Source: Clostridium sp. (GTDB lineage Bacteria; Bacillota; Clostridia; Lachnospirales; Lachnospiraceae). From it: a DNA stretch of 62,927 nucleotides. Position numbers and translations under genes: made by a program. The DNA is taken from assembly GCA_023664605.1 (NCBI GenBank), contig JAMPFF010000015.1, forward strand, positions 1-62,927. The letters are read 5' to 3'. Positions 24,558 through 32,355 of the stretch are shown here, piece after piece. Below the pieces are notes generated by a model. The model did not search any database. It was not told where the DNA came from and saw only the letters and a program-made list of their open reading frames with translations. The number at the start of each line of letters is the position of its first letter. Position 1 is the stretch's first letter.

Positions 24558-26939
24558 TTACTCCGCGATGTATAGCGCCACCTTTTTCTCAATGCTCTCC
24601 AGCGCATTTTCCAGACTCCGGGAACCGTCCAGATAAGCTGCGCCCTCTTCATAGACCGCCTCTTCCAGCAAATCATCCTCTATATAAGGAATACGCACAG
24701 ATTCTATCCAGTTTTGCAGTTTTTGCACATCCTCCTTACTCGGATAGTAAACCAGTAATCTGACTATATTGCCATCCTCATCCATCATTCCCATATCGCT
24801 GTATATATCGTTTGTATCCGCCTCTTGCCTTTCGCTCGTAACCGCCTCAAACGCCGCCCTGTTGACCGGCAGTCCGCCAAAAAGTGACGATTGGTTTTCT
24901 TTTCCTAATAAGAGAATCAGAAAATCTTTCGCCTGTTCTTCATTTTCGGATACCGCGCTGACGCCCGCCAGCGTTTTTGCACAGAAAATATCCGGGCTTA
25001 TCAATACGGCTTCGCAATCTTCATATTCCGCCATCTTCTCCATAGACGCCAACACCGCATACTCAAAATCTCCGTTTAATGTGCCAAACGCCAGTTTCCT
25101 AAGTCCTGTGACGTAATCTATATAATTCACGCCTTCCCTTATCCAGTCGGACTCGTTATCCAGGCTGAATCCATAGATTTCTCTATACATTTCGCTTAAA
25201 TCATAGTATCTGTCGATTTTTTCTTCGCTCAGACTCTCCATCTGCGCGTCATAGATTCTTTTTACCTGTGTCAGATATACGCTGAGTGCGTCTTTGTCCA
25301 CTTCCCCTTTATCCGTTTTCCAATACGGCACGGCAATCATGCCAAAAAGCCTCATTATACTCTCTTTGCTGCAGAATCCGCATAAATCCTCTCCCGGATA
25401 ATCTTCCCTCATACGTTCCATAGCGTCGGCGATTTTTTCCAAATCCGTCATCTTTGAAACATAGTCCTCTTTACCGAACACTACCGGCAGTTGTATTTCG
25501 CATGGTATTTCGTATATTTTATCTTCTGTGCGGAACGTCTCTACGATATTTTCAAACAGCGCATTCTCCCCGTCCATATCTTCCACAAGCGCATCAATAT
25601 CCTGTAATAGTCCTTTTTCTATGTAGGAATCTATCGGAAGATTATCGAGGATAAATACGTCGGGGCTTTCTCCCGCCGCAATTTTCGTATTCAGATTTTT
25701 CAAGGCGTCCTCCCTTGTGATAGAACTTTCACCCTCCATGCCGATTTCATATTCCACGAATACATCGGGATTTGCCGTCTGGTACAGCGTAATTGCCTGT
25801 CTTAAGGTTTTGTTATCCTCTAAGCTGTATACTTTTAACTTCCCGCTCGGAACGGTGGGAATATCCGGATTATAAGTAAAGCGGACAAGTTCCCCGTTGG
25901 TAAAAATCGCCATAAACTCGCTGCTGTTTAACATCACCATACCGCGCAGCGCATAAGAGGGGTTGTTAAAAATACTGAGCGAACCGTCAATGACCTGCTC
26001 TATCGCGCTGCCGCCGATAACATGGCGGTGCAGTCCTTTTTTACCCGCCAGATACAATACGTTTTCTTCACCCGTAAAAAAGAACATATTATAGAAGCTG
26101 CCGCCGGTATTATTCGACCTGTCTGCATAATTTTGTCTGATAAAGTCGTTTAATACGTCGTCCTCGATATATTCCCCTTTTTCCATATCATAAAGTAACA
26201 GCCCGTCGTATTCGTATCCGTCTATTATCATGAGCTGGTTCTGAAACTGAATCAGCGTCGCCGTCATTTCCAGTTCCAGAAAAAGTTCGCTGCTGCCGTC
26301 TTTTTTTATCTCATATATATTCGGAACGCTTCCATATGAACTGAATGTACTGACAAAGATTCTGCCCGAATCGGCTATCCATATTCTGTCCGGCGTCTCA
26401 CCCTCCGCCAGATTCATCTGTACCGGTATCTGCGTACCGTCCGCTTCCACTATCATGACTTCCAGATTTTCTTCAAACGGATTGTAATCTTCATCATTTC
26501 TATCCTGCACCAGCGTATCATAAATAATGCCGACAGTATTGTCCTTTCCTATCGCCAGACTTCTGACCGCATTATTCTTTTGTATCTGCTCCGCCCAGTC
26601 TCTTGTCTCGGTTGCCCAGGACTCTCCGCCGTCTTTCGTTACCATAAACATATTGTTGGCTGTATCGGCAAGGATAAGGCTTCCGTCCTCCAATACATAA
26701 ATACCGTTTGCATAACCAATGCTTCCCGACATGTCGAAAGTCTTTTCCACATACCGCCCCATCGCCGTATTTTCCGGCGATGATTCTTTCTCACTGCCGC
26801 TCTCCTGATTCTCTATGGAAGTTTTAGAGGCATTGTCGGTAAGCGTTTCCCTGCCGCACCCGCCAAGCGATACAGACAGCATACTAACCACTAATAACAC
26901 CGCCAGTATCTTCTTTCTTTTCTTCATTTCTATAACCAT
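24558..26939 (-). CDS. lipoprotein with propeller-like N-half and ABC solute-binding C-half (paralogue 1)
   Basis: First gene of the sugar ABC operon. The best start, 26939, has GAGGAAAGG just upstream; the frame is open 13 codons further without a binding site. This gives about 793 residues with lipobox SVSLGGC, the marker MGRYVEKTFDMSGS, propeller-like repeats (IYEIKKDGSSELFL, LLLYDMEKGEYIEDD, LYLAGKKGLHRHVIGGS) and a solute-binding half from about residue 370 (LKVYSLEDNKTLRQAITLYQ, SPDVFILDNLPIDSYIEKG). The three paralogues are similar along their whole length, so they arose by tandem duplication. The upstream promoter carries the two-component box. Confidence 0.75.
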   Translation of the reverse strand: MVIEMKKRKKILAVLLVVSMLSVSLGGCGRETLTDNASKTSIENQESGSEKESSPENTAMGRYVEKTFDMSGSIGYANGIYVLEDGSLILADTANNMFMVTKDGGESWATETRDWAEQIQKNNAVRSLAIGKDNTVGIIYDTLVQDRNDEDYNPFEENLEVMIVEADGTQIPVQMNLAEGETPDRIWIADSGRIFVSTFSSYGSVPNIYEIKKDGSSELFLELEMTATLIQFQNQLMIIDGYEYDGLLLYDMEKGEYIEDDVLNDFIRQNYADRSNNTGGSFYNMFFFTGEENVLYLAGKKGLHRHVIGGSAIEQVIDGSLSIFNNPSYALRGMVMLNSSEFMAIFTNGELVRFTYNPDIPTVPSGKLKVYSLEDNKTLRQAITLYQTANPDVFVEYEIGMEGESSITREDALKNLNTKIAAGESPDVFILDNLPIDSYIEKGLLQDIDALVEDMDGENALFENIVETFRTEDKIYEIPCEIQLPVVFGKEDYVSKMTDLEKIADAMERMREDYPGEDLCGFCSKESIMRLFGMIAVPYWKTDKGEVDKDALSVYLTQVKRIYDAQMESLSEEKIDRYYDLSEMYREIYGFSLDNESDWIREGVNYIDYVTGLRKLAFGTLNGDFEYAVLASMEKMAEYEDCEAVLISPDIFCAKTLAGVSAVSENEEQAKDFLILLLGKENQSSLFGGLPVNRAAFEAVTSERQEADTNDIYSDMGMMDEDGNIVRLLVYYPSKEDVQKLQNWIESVRIPYIEDDLLEEAVYEEGAAYLDGSRSLENALESIEKKVALYIAE

Positions 26940-26958
26940 GCCTTTCCTCAGTCTGCGA

Positions 26959-27008
26959 GTTTGTGCCATCAGGCACAAACTTGCGGTTGAAAATTTCTAA
27001 TTTTCAAC
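26959..27008. repeat. paired-hairpin element in the leader of solute-binding gene 1
   Basis: GTTTGTGCC/GGCACAAAC (26959-26980) and GTTGAAAATT/AATTTTCAAC (26986-27008). It sits directly before the ribosome binding site of the first gene, so it is part of the 5' leader rather than an end-of-gene terminator. Confidence 0.65.
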
Positions 27009-27056
27009 CTTTTCTCCTCTTTTTTAGTCTGCATTACCGGTAATTTGCTATATACC

Positions 27057-27090
27057 ATCATAACAGCCTTATCTCTAAATAATCTCTAAA
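27057..27090 (-). promoter_or_regulatory. 11-bp direct-repeat response-regulator box with -10, upstream of the ABC operon
   Basis: On the minus strand TTTAGAGA occurs at 27083-27090 and 27072-27079, 11 bp apart, with -10 TATGAT (27057-27062) starting 17 nt after the start of the second repeat. Geometry is identical to the box in front of the response regulator at 32356. Confidence 0.72.
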
Positions 27091-27118
27091 AATAGAAAAT
27101 TTGTTTTTATGGCAGTGA

Positions 27119-27147
27119 TTGACAGTTTACAGGCGGCATTTTATATT
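27119..27147 (+). promoter_or_regulatory. promoter of the macrodomain gene
   Basis: TTGACA (27119-27124), a 17-nt spacer and TATATT (27142-27147). A better -10, TATTAT, lies 2 nt further on. It is divergent from the ABC operon promoter about 30 bp away. Confidence 0.6.
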
Positions 27148-27211
27148 ATTTTTATAGGATGAAGCACGCGCTGCCGCCGATGCTTCCACAGCAGGAAAAG
27201 GAGATTTTATC

Positions 27212-27991
27212 ATGACGCATAGAGAAAAAAGGCAATATTTAATCAAAGAATTACTGGCGGAACTGCCGCAGTATCAGGATATGGAAATACCGGATAACGA
27301 CGAGGAGCAAAAAAAGCTTCTGCGGACGTTGATGAACATCCGCTCCCCGCGTCCAATAAGCGGGGAATTTCTCAAAGTGCAGGATGAATATTTGGGAGAA
27401 GTTGTCGCCCAAAAAGGTGTTACCGACAGCGCGGACCTGCCCGCGTCCGCTGCCGATAGCCGTCTTGTCCTCTGGCGCGGCGACATCACCACGCTAAAAA
27501 TAGACGCGATTGTAAACGCCGCTAACAGCGCGCTTCTCGGCTGTTTCGTTCCCTGTCATTCCTGTATCGACAATATCATTCACACAATCAGCGGCATCCA
27601 GCTTCGTCTCGCCTGTGACGAGCTGATGAAAGCGCAGGGACACGACGAACCGACAGGCAAGGCAAAAATCACTCCCGCATATAATCTTCCATGCCGTTAT
27701 GTACTGCACACCGTCGGTCCGATTGTGTCAGGCTCTTTAACTAAAGAACATTGCCGCCTGCTTGCGGACTGTTACCGCTCCTGCCTGCAGTTAGCTTCTG
27801 ATAACGGCTTAAAAAGCGTGGCGTTCTGCTGCATCTCTACGGGGGAATTTCATTTTCCACAGGAAAAAGCGGCTGATATCGCCATACGGACAGTGAAAGA
27901 TTTTCTGCAGGATAATTCGCAGATAAAAAGAGTGGTGTTTAATGTGTTTAAGGGAGAAGATTATGATATTTATGCGAAAAGATTATCATAA
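27212..27991 (+). CDS. zinc-type macrodomain protein-ADP-ribose hydrolase
   Basis: A 259-residue protein. After a ~75-residue N-terminal helical region comes a macrodomain: LWRGDITTLKIDAIVNAANSALLG, then GCFVPCHSCIDNIIH, the Cys/His cluster of the zinc-containing macrodomains, and VAFCCISTGEFHFPQEKAADIA near the ligand loop. Members of this branch remove ADP-ribose from proteins modified by SirTM-type sirtuins and are often beside SirTM and a GcvH-like protein. Neither partner is adjacent here, so it stands alone between the ABC operon and the flagellin gene. AAGGAG lies 8 nt before the ATG. Confidence 0.85.
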   Translation: MTHREKRQYLIKELLAELPQYQDMEIPDNDEEQKKLLRTLMNIRSPRPISGEFLKVQDEYLGEVVAQKGVTDSADLPASAADSRLVLWRGDITTLKIDAIVNAANSALLGCFVPCHSCIDNIIHTISGIQLRLACDELMKAQGHDEPTGKAKITPAYNLPCRYVLHTVGPIVSGSLTKEHCRLLADCYRSCLQLASDNGLKSVAFCCISTGEFHFPQEKAADIAIRTVKDFLQDNSQIKRVVFNVFKGEDYDIYAKRLS

Positions 27992-28014
27992 AAAAATTTT
28001 CCACTCCCTATAAT

Positions 28015-28039
28015 CTAATATGGTAAAGCATGCCGATAC
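28015..28039 (+). promoter_or_regulatory. sigma-D (sigma-28)-like flagellin promoter
   Basis: GCCGATAC (28032-28039) matches the sigma-D -10 well. CTAA at 28015-28018 is a weak -35 at slightly short spacing (13 nt against the usual 14-16). It lies about 90 nt before the flagellin start. Confidence 0.5.
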
Positions 28040-28127
28040 ATTAAATATAATTCTAATTTTATGAGGAAATTGGATGTATTTGTTGTACTCACGTATTACA
28101 AAAATCAAATAAGGATGGTAACACAAT

Positions 28128-29624
28128 ATGGTAATACAACACAACATGTCGGCCATGAACGCCAATCGAATGTTTCTAAGAAATGATGAGCAGAACGCAA
28201 AAACGTCCGAAAAACTTTCATCAGGATATAAAATTAACCGCGCGGCGGATGATGCCGCCTGCCTTGCTATTTCCGAAAAGATGCGCCGCCAGATTAGAGG
28301 TCTGACGCAGGCATCCGCCAATGCGCAGGACGGTATTTCTTTCGTACAGATTGCAGACGGGGCAATGAACGAAATCCACGATATGCTGCACCGGGGAACG
28401 GAACTTAGTATCAAAGCCGCTAATGCCACTCTGACGGATGACGACCGCTCCTATATTCAACAGGAGATAGCGCAATTATTAAAAGAAATCGACAATATCA
28501 CGGACAAAACCATTTTTAATGAAATAAGAGTATTTCAACAGCCGGAGGAAATCACGGAGGATGTTGTCTATCGAGGAAAACTTCCCTCTTGGACGCCCTA
28601 TACGACATCCGGAAACATGAATGGCACTTATACAACGCAGGAAACATATACCATTACCAAAACCGATAATACTACCACGCCGCCTACCGTAACGACCAGA
28701 ACAGGCACAGCCGATGTGGATCATGCAGCCGCAACGATAGATTTTGGTAATTTTACCGGTACGGCGCAGCAGATAGCAGACCTGATAGGAAACGGTTTTC
28801 ATGCGACATGTTGTACCTGCGACCGCCATTACAGTATCGAATTTACGGAAGGAACCGCCGCCCGCAAGGAAATAAGCGGCAAGCACTATATTTTTAAAAT
28901 AGGAATCGATGGCTGTACAAACGCCGCAGATTTAATACAGCGTATTATAGACGGAACAAACAACGGCAATCCGAACAATCATTATACAAAATTCGCAAAA
29001 GATACAACCAATCCGAATGTACTGGTTATATATGAGAACCGCTCCAAAAACGCATCCAATAATGAAATTCTTACGAAAAGCGGTCAAACTGCCTTGCAAA
29101 GCGGCGAAACCTTAAGATGGAATTCCTGGACAGGAACAGGGGCGGGTTCCCATAATACCACACCCAAACCGAATCTGGGTCGTGGACTGTTTGCACCCGG
29201 CGTTGCTTCTGAACCCGTCGATGAGCGTTATATCAGTATCGAGTTACAGATAGGCTCCGAATCCGGACAGCATCTGAAAATCGACCTTCCCAACGTATCC
29301 TGCAAGATACTGGGAATCGCAGGCGCAGATGTCAGCACAGTCGGCGGCGCTGATGATGCCATTATCATGTTTAAAGGCGCAAACGAATACGTCAGTGGAG
29401 AACGAAGCAGAATGGGCGCATATCAGAACCGTCTGGAGCATACGATAAAGAATCTGGATAATATCGTGGAAAACACGCAGGCGGCGGAATCCCTGATTCG
29501 TGACACGGATATCGCACATACCATGCTTGAGTTTTCCAATAGAAACATCTTGGCACAGGTCGGCGCATCAATGCTTTCACAGGCAAACCAGGACCGCGAC
29601 GATATGCTGGCGTTATTTCAATAA
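28128..29624 (+). CDS. flagellin
   Basis: A 498-residue filament protein. The conserved N-terminal helices (MVIQHNMSAMNANRMF, SSGYKINRAADDAACLAISE, ASANAQDGISFVQIADGAM) cover about residues 1-135, and the C-terminal helices (GAYQNRLEHTIKNLDNIVEN, SNRNILAQVGASMLSQANQD) the last ~100. The middle, about residues 140-390, is the surface-exposed variable part, rich in Thr and Asn, and includes CCTCDRHY, an unusual cysteine pair for a flagellin. No other flagellar genes are in the window. AGGATGG precedes the ATG; a sigma-D-like promoter lies upstream and a strong terminator follows. Confidence 0.92.
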   Translation: MVIQHNMSAMNANRMFLRNDEQNAKTSEKLSSGYKINRAADDAACLAISEKMRRQIRGLTQASANAQDGISFVQIADGAMNEIHDMLHRGTELSIKAANATLTDDDRSYIQQEIAQLLKEIDNITDKTIFNEIRVFQQPEEITEDVVYRGKLPSWTPYTTSGNMNGTYTTQETYTITKTDNTTTPPTVTTRTGTADVDHAAATIDFGNFTGTAQQIADLIGNGFHATCCTCDRHYSIEFTEGTAARKEISGKHYIFKIGIDGCTNAADLIQRIIDGTNNGNPNNHYTKFAKDTTNPNVLVIYENRSKNASNNEILTKSGQTALQSGETLRWNSWTGTGAGSHNTTPKPNLGRGLFAPGVASEPVDERYISIELQIGSESGQHLKIDLPNVSCKILGIAGADVSTVGGADDAIIMFKGANEYVSGERSRMGAYQNRLEHTIKNLDNIVENTQAAESLIRDTDIAHTMLEFSNRNILAQVGASMLSQANQDRDDMLALFQ

Positions 29625-29642
29625 TATATATGAACATAGTTT

Positions 29643-29673
29643 AAAGGAGTGTTGCTTTGCAATACTCCTTTTT
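29643..29673 (+). terminator. flagellin terminator
   Basis: AAAGGAGTGTTGC pairs with GCAATACTCCTTT around a TTT loop and runs into TTTTT. It overlaps the start of an 11-bp repeat box. Confidence 0.85.
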
Positions 29674-29704
29674 AGAGAATAATTAAAGATTCCCATGCTA
29701 AAAT
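29671..29704 (+). promoter_or_regulatory. orphan copy of the response-regulator box
   Basis: TTTAGAGA (29671), then ATTAAAGA (29682), then TAAAAT at 29699-29704, with the same 11- and 17-nt spacings as the box before the regulator at 32356. About 46 bp are shared with that promoter at 43 positions. No plus-strand gene follows; a transcript would run antisense to the toxin gene at 29801-30139. It may be a relic. Confidence 0.55.
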
Positions 29705-29800
29705 AAAACGTTATTCTAATCATACATTACAAATTATATTTGAATCGCCTGCTGCCAGCCTCGTCATAAACTTTATTTTCGGCAAAGGATATTTATATGC

Positions 29801-30139
29801 CTATGAATTTAATTGAATCCATTGTTGAATTATATTCTCCCAATCCATACCGTCCTGTAAGATGCGGAGTACAGTTACAATACCTTTAATATCATCAACG
29901 GTATAAAGTAATAAGTGGTTGCTTTGAGGTTTTATGTAAATATCATATCCCCGGTACTGAAAACCTGTTGTTCGATAACTGGTGGGGAAAAAGGCTAATT
30001 CTTCAGCAGATTTTTTGATTCTTTTAGAAAAATTTTCAGCGTATTCACGGTACTTGAAATTTTGAATGATATATTGCTTTTTATTTTTAACATCTATTTT
30101 ACCGCTTTGAGCGATTACCACTTTATACTGTTTGCTCAT
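29801..30139 (-). CDS. RelE/ParE-family toxin
   Basis: A 112-residue basic protein with the RelE/ParE-like course: YKVVIAQSGKIDVKNKKQYIIQNF at the start, the helix AENFSKRIKKSAEELAFFP, then YRGYDIYIKPQSNHLLLYTVDD, and VTVLRILQDGMDW near the end. Length and order fit the family. It is encoded 9 nt after a small acidic antitoxin and would be bound by it; targets could be ribosome-bound mRNA or gyrase, which sequence alone cannot decide. Confidence 0.8.
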   Translation of the reverse strand: MSKQYKVVIAQSGKIDVKNKKQYIIQNFKYREYAENFSKRIKKSAEELAFFPTSYRTTGFQYRGYDIYIKPQSNHLLLYTVDDIKGIVTVLRILQDGMDWENIIQQWIQLNS

Positions 30140-30148
30140 TTACACCTC

Positions 30149-30301
30149 TTATATGCTGTCGATTTCTTCCCATGCGTCTTCTATCGTCTGAACTCTTCCA
30201 TTTTCCATATCATCAATCGCTTCGTCAAGTTTATTAAATAATACATTCATAGCGTCATTTATTGTATACTCTCGTTCTACCGTATTTGTTGCTGTTGCCA
30301 T
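30149..30301 (-). CDS. small antitoxin paired with the RelE/ParE-family toxin
   Basis: A 50-residue acidic protein (MATATNTVEREYTINDAMNV at the start, TIEDAWEEIDSI at the end). AGAAAGGGTG stands before the ATG, and AGGTG between the two genes serves the toxin. The order antitoxin then toxin, with 9 nt between, is standard. It is too small to carry a complete DNA-binding domain, unlike RelB, so autoregulation may be weak or use another protein. Confidence 0.78.
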   Translation of the reverse strand: MATATNTVEREYTINDAMNVLFNKLDEAIDDMENGRVQTIEDAWEEIDSI

Positions 30302-30514
30302 ATATATCACCCTTTCTATTTTTGAAATGCGTTTTATTGTAATTAGTATATATCAAAATTACGGTTTTGTATACTGGCAATTTTTCAAAACAAACCTCTT
30401 TTTGCTAACAAAACTGCTAACAGGACAGTATGATACTATATAATATAAGGTAAGAACAGACTGGAAATGTTTTTTAGTACTCCAAAGCTTCCGGTAAGTA
30501 TTCCAGTTTCCAGG

Positions 30515-30658
30515 TCATTCGATTTCAGGTTCCTCCACTTCCTCAAGGTCTGCATCCGTAATTCCAAAATGTTTCAATACATCTGCTTCCGAAATTGCCG
30601 TTTTCCCTTCATTTGCAGTAAGTCTTTTCGTTATATATGAAACCTCCTCTCTTTTCAT
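30515..30658 (-). CDS. small acidic ORF of unknown function
   Basis: A 47-residue frame beginning MKREEVSYITKRLTANEG and ending in a cluster of glutamates (DADLEEVEEPEIE). No ribosome binding site stands before the ATG; a perfect GAGGAGG lies inside the first codons with no good start after it. It could be the remains of an antitoxin gene. The rest of the ~450-bp stretch 30302-30754 shows only the upstream region of the antitoxin at its left end and nothing else I can support. Confidence 0.3.
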   Translation of the reverse strand: MKREEVSYITKRLTANEGKTAISEADVLKHFGITDADLEEVEEPEIE

Positions 30659-30754
30659 TCGTATATGCGGTTTTTAGAAAAAATCAATATAAATAACTAA
30701 AATATGGCGATAAAAAGTAATGTAAATAGTAATTCATATTATGAAGAGACTGGG

Positions 30755-32098
30755 TTATAAACATATCCCCATATAAATTGGAATAAAAACAATTCCATCC
30801 TCCACCTTTAAATCTTTTGTATAGATAATATAGCTTTCTCCTGTTTTAGAGGCAAACTTTTTTCGGAATTTATCCAATGAAACATGACTTTTATAAGATG
30901 ATGACTTTACTTCAAGCGGACTGATTTTTCTTTTTTTACTAATCAAAAAATCAATTTCCATCCTGTTATCCGCATTTTCCCTGTCGCTTTTGGAATAAAA
31001 AAATAACGGATATCCCTTGCTTTTCAACATCTGTGCAACAACATTCTCAACAAACATACCCTCGTTTAACTCCAAGCGGTCAAATAAAATTGCCTTATAA
31101 ACTTCCTCTTCCAGCAGTTCTTTTTCGGAAAAAGTATGGCTGAATAACAAACCTGTATCCGCCATATAGCATTTCAACGTCATTCGTTCCTCGTTTAGGC
31201 GTAAACCGATATGCGGCTCCGTCGTATTAAAACAGGTATTAATAATCAATGCCTCATCCAGCCACATAAAAGCGTCCTCATATTCTCTGTAGCGCGCTGC
31301 CTTATGAATGGAGGAGAGTTTATATTTCTTTTCGTGTCTGGAAAGCTGTGCCGGAATCCCATCAAAAATCGCTAATACTTTGCTTTCATAACCTTTCGCA
31401 AATTTTCCTACATCATTACGATATAATGTTAAAATTCTTCTTTTTACCCTATCGGTTTTTTCAAAATCCTTCGTCTCTGCATAAATAACAACCGCCTGCG
31501 GCATACCGCCAACCAGCATATATTGTCTGAACAGATTCATTGTTTTGCGGTGCAGCGCATCCCCTAAAGGCTGCCGTTTCTCAAAGCATTCATTCAGAAA
31601 CGGTATGGTTGTTTCATCCCCCATCGCCCAGAGAAATTCTTCAAAATCCATCGGATACATAGTCACACATTCCTCTTCCGACGGAATGACAATATTTTCC
31701 ACATTCTGCTTTAATGTAATTAAAGAACCTGTTTCCAAATAATCATAGCGTCCGTCCGCAACCAGATGTTTAATCAACTGTCTTGCCCGTGGAAACATCT
31801 GTACTTCATCGAAAATAATCAAAGAATCTCTACGATATAGCTTAACGCCAAAAAATGCTGATAATTTATTAAAAAACAAGTCATAATCCGCAGCATCATT
31901 TTCAAAGACTTCGACTACCTGTTTTGGTATATTGGAAAAATCAATCAATAAGCAGGATTTATATTCCGTATTTCCAAACTTTTGCGCAATATGGCTTTTT
32001 CCTACCCGCCTTGCGCCCTCTAATAATATTGCCGTTTCCCCATTGCTGTTATGTTTCCAATGTAAAAGCGTATCATATATTTTCCTTTTTAATTCCAT
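30755..32098 (-). CDS. AAA-family ATPase with C-terminal DUF4143 domain
   Basis: A 447-residue protein. The Walker A is LLEGARRVGKSHIAQKF (residues ~30-46) and the Walker B SLIIFDEVQMFP, followed by YLETGSLI, a sensor region. The C-terminal half is the DUF4143 type with a nuclease-like motif: NRMEIDFLISKKRKISPLEVKSSS, an E-D-ExK pattern of the PD-(D/E)XK fold. Such proteins are common in anaerobes and their role is unknown. The start may also be the GTG four codons upstream. Three direct repeats lie just upstream of the gene. Confidence 0.82.
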   Translation of the reverse strand: MELKRKIYDTLLHWKHNSNGETAILLEGARRVGKSHIAQKFGNTEYKSCLLIDFSNIPKQVVEVFENDAADYDLFFNKLSAFFGVKLYRRDSLIIFDEVQMFPRARQLIKHLVADGRYDYLETGSLITLKQNVENIVIPSEEECVTMYPMDFEEFLWAMGDETTIPFLNECFEKRQPLGDALHRKTMNLFRQYMLVGGMPQAVVIYAETKDFEKTDRVKRRILTLYRNDVGKFAKGYESKVLAIFDGIPAQLSRHEKKYKLSSIHKAARYREYEDAFMWLDEALIINTCFNTTEPHIGLRLNEERMTLKCYMADTGLLFSHTFSEKELLEEEVYKAILFDRLELNEGMFVENVVAQMLKSKGYPLFFYSKSDRENADNRMEIDFLISKKRKISPLEVKSSSYKSHVSLDKFRKKFASKTGESYIIYTKDLKVEDGIVFIPIYMGICL

Positions 32099-32128
32099 TC
32101 CCGGTATCACCTGCCTTTAGCAACATTC

Positions 32129-32210
32129 TATCACGTTTTCAAGCCTATATCAATCATTATATATCACGTTTTCAAGGTTAATACCTCATATCATCTACCA
32201 CCTTTTCAAG
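32129..32210 (-). promoter_or_regulatory. three 15-bp direct repeats upstream of the AAA ATPase gene
   Basis: On the minus strand CTTGAAAACGTGATA occurs at 32129-32143 and 32162-32176, and a variant CTTGAAAAGGTGGTA at 32196-32210. The starts are 33 and 34 bp apart, close to three turns of DNA, so a protein could bind all three on one face. Confidence 0.55.
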
Positions 32211-32242
32211 CTATATTGAAATACTCACCATTAGTTTCCCCT

Positions 32243-32276
32243 TTTAGAGAATATTTAAAGATTCCTATGCTAAAAT
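32243..32276 (+). promoter_or_regulatory. 11-bp direct-repeat box in the promoter of the two-component system
   Basis: TTTAGAGA (32243) and TTTAAAGA (32254) are 11 bp apart, and TAAAAT (32271-32276) starts 17 nt after the second repeat. A TATAAT follows a few bases further on. Its place before the regulator gene suggests autoregulation. Confidence 0.72.
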
Positions 32277-32355
32277 AAAATGTTATAATAGATATAGTGC
32301 AACAACGCTTTGAAAGGAAACTTAATACTGCACAAACAAGCACGAGGGCATAATC

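Noticed and set aside
17557-27008. Paired hairpins read as ordinary rho-independent terminators
   Set aside because: The stems are not followed by T runs on the minus strand and several lie in leaders just before ribosome binding sites.
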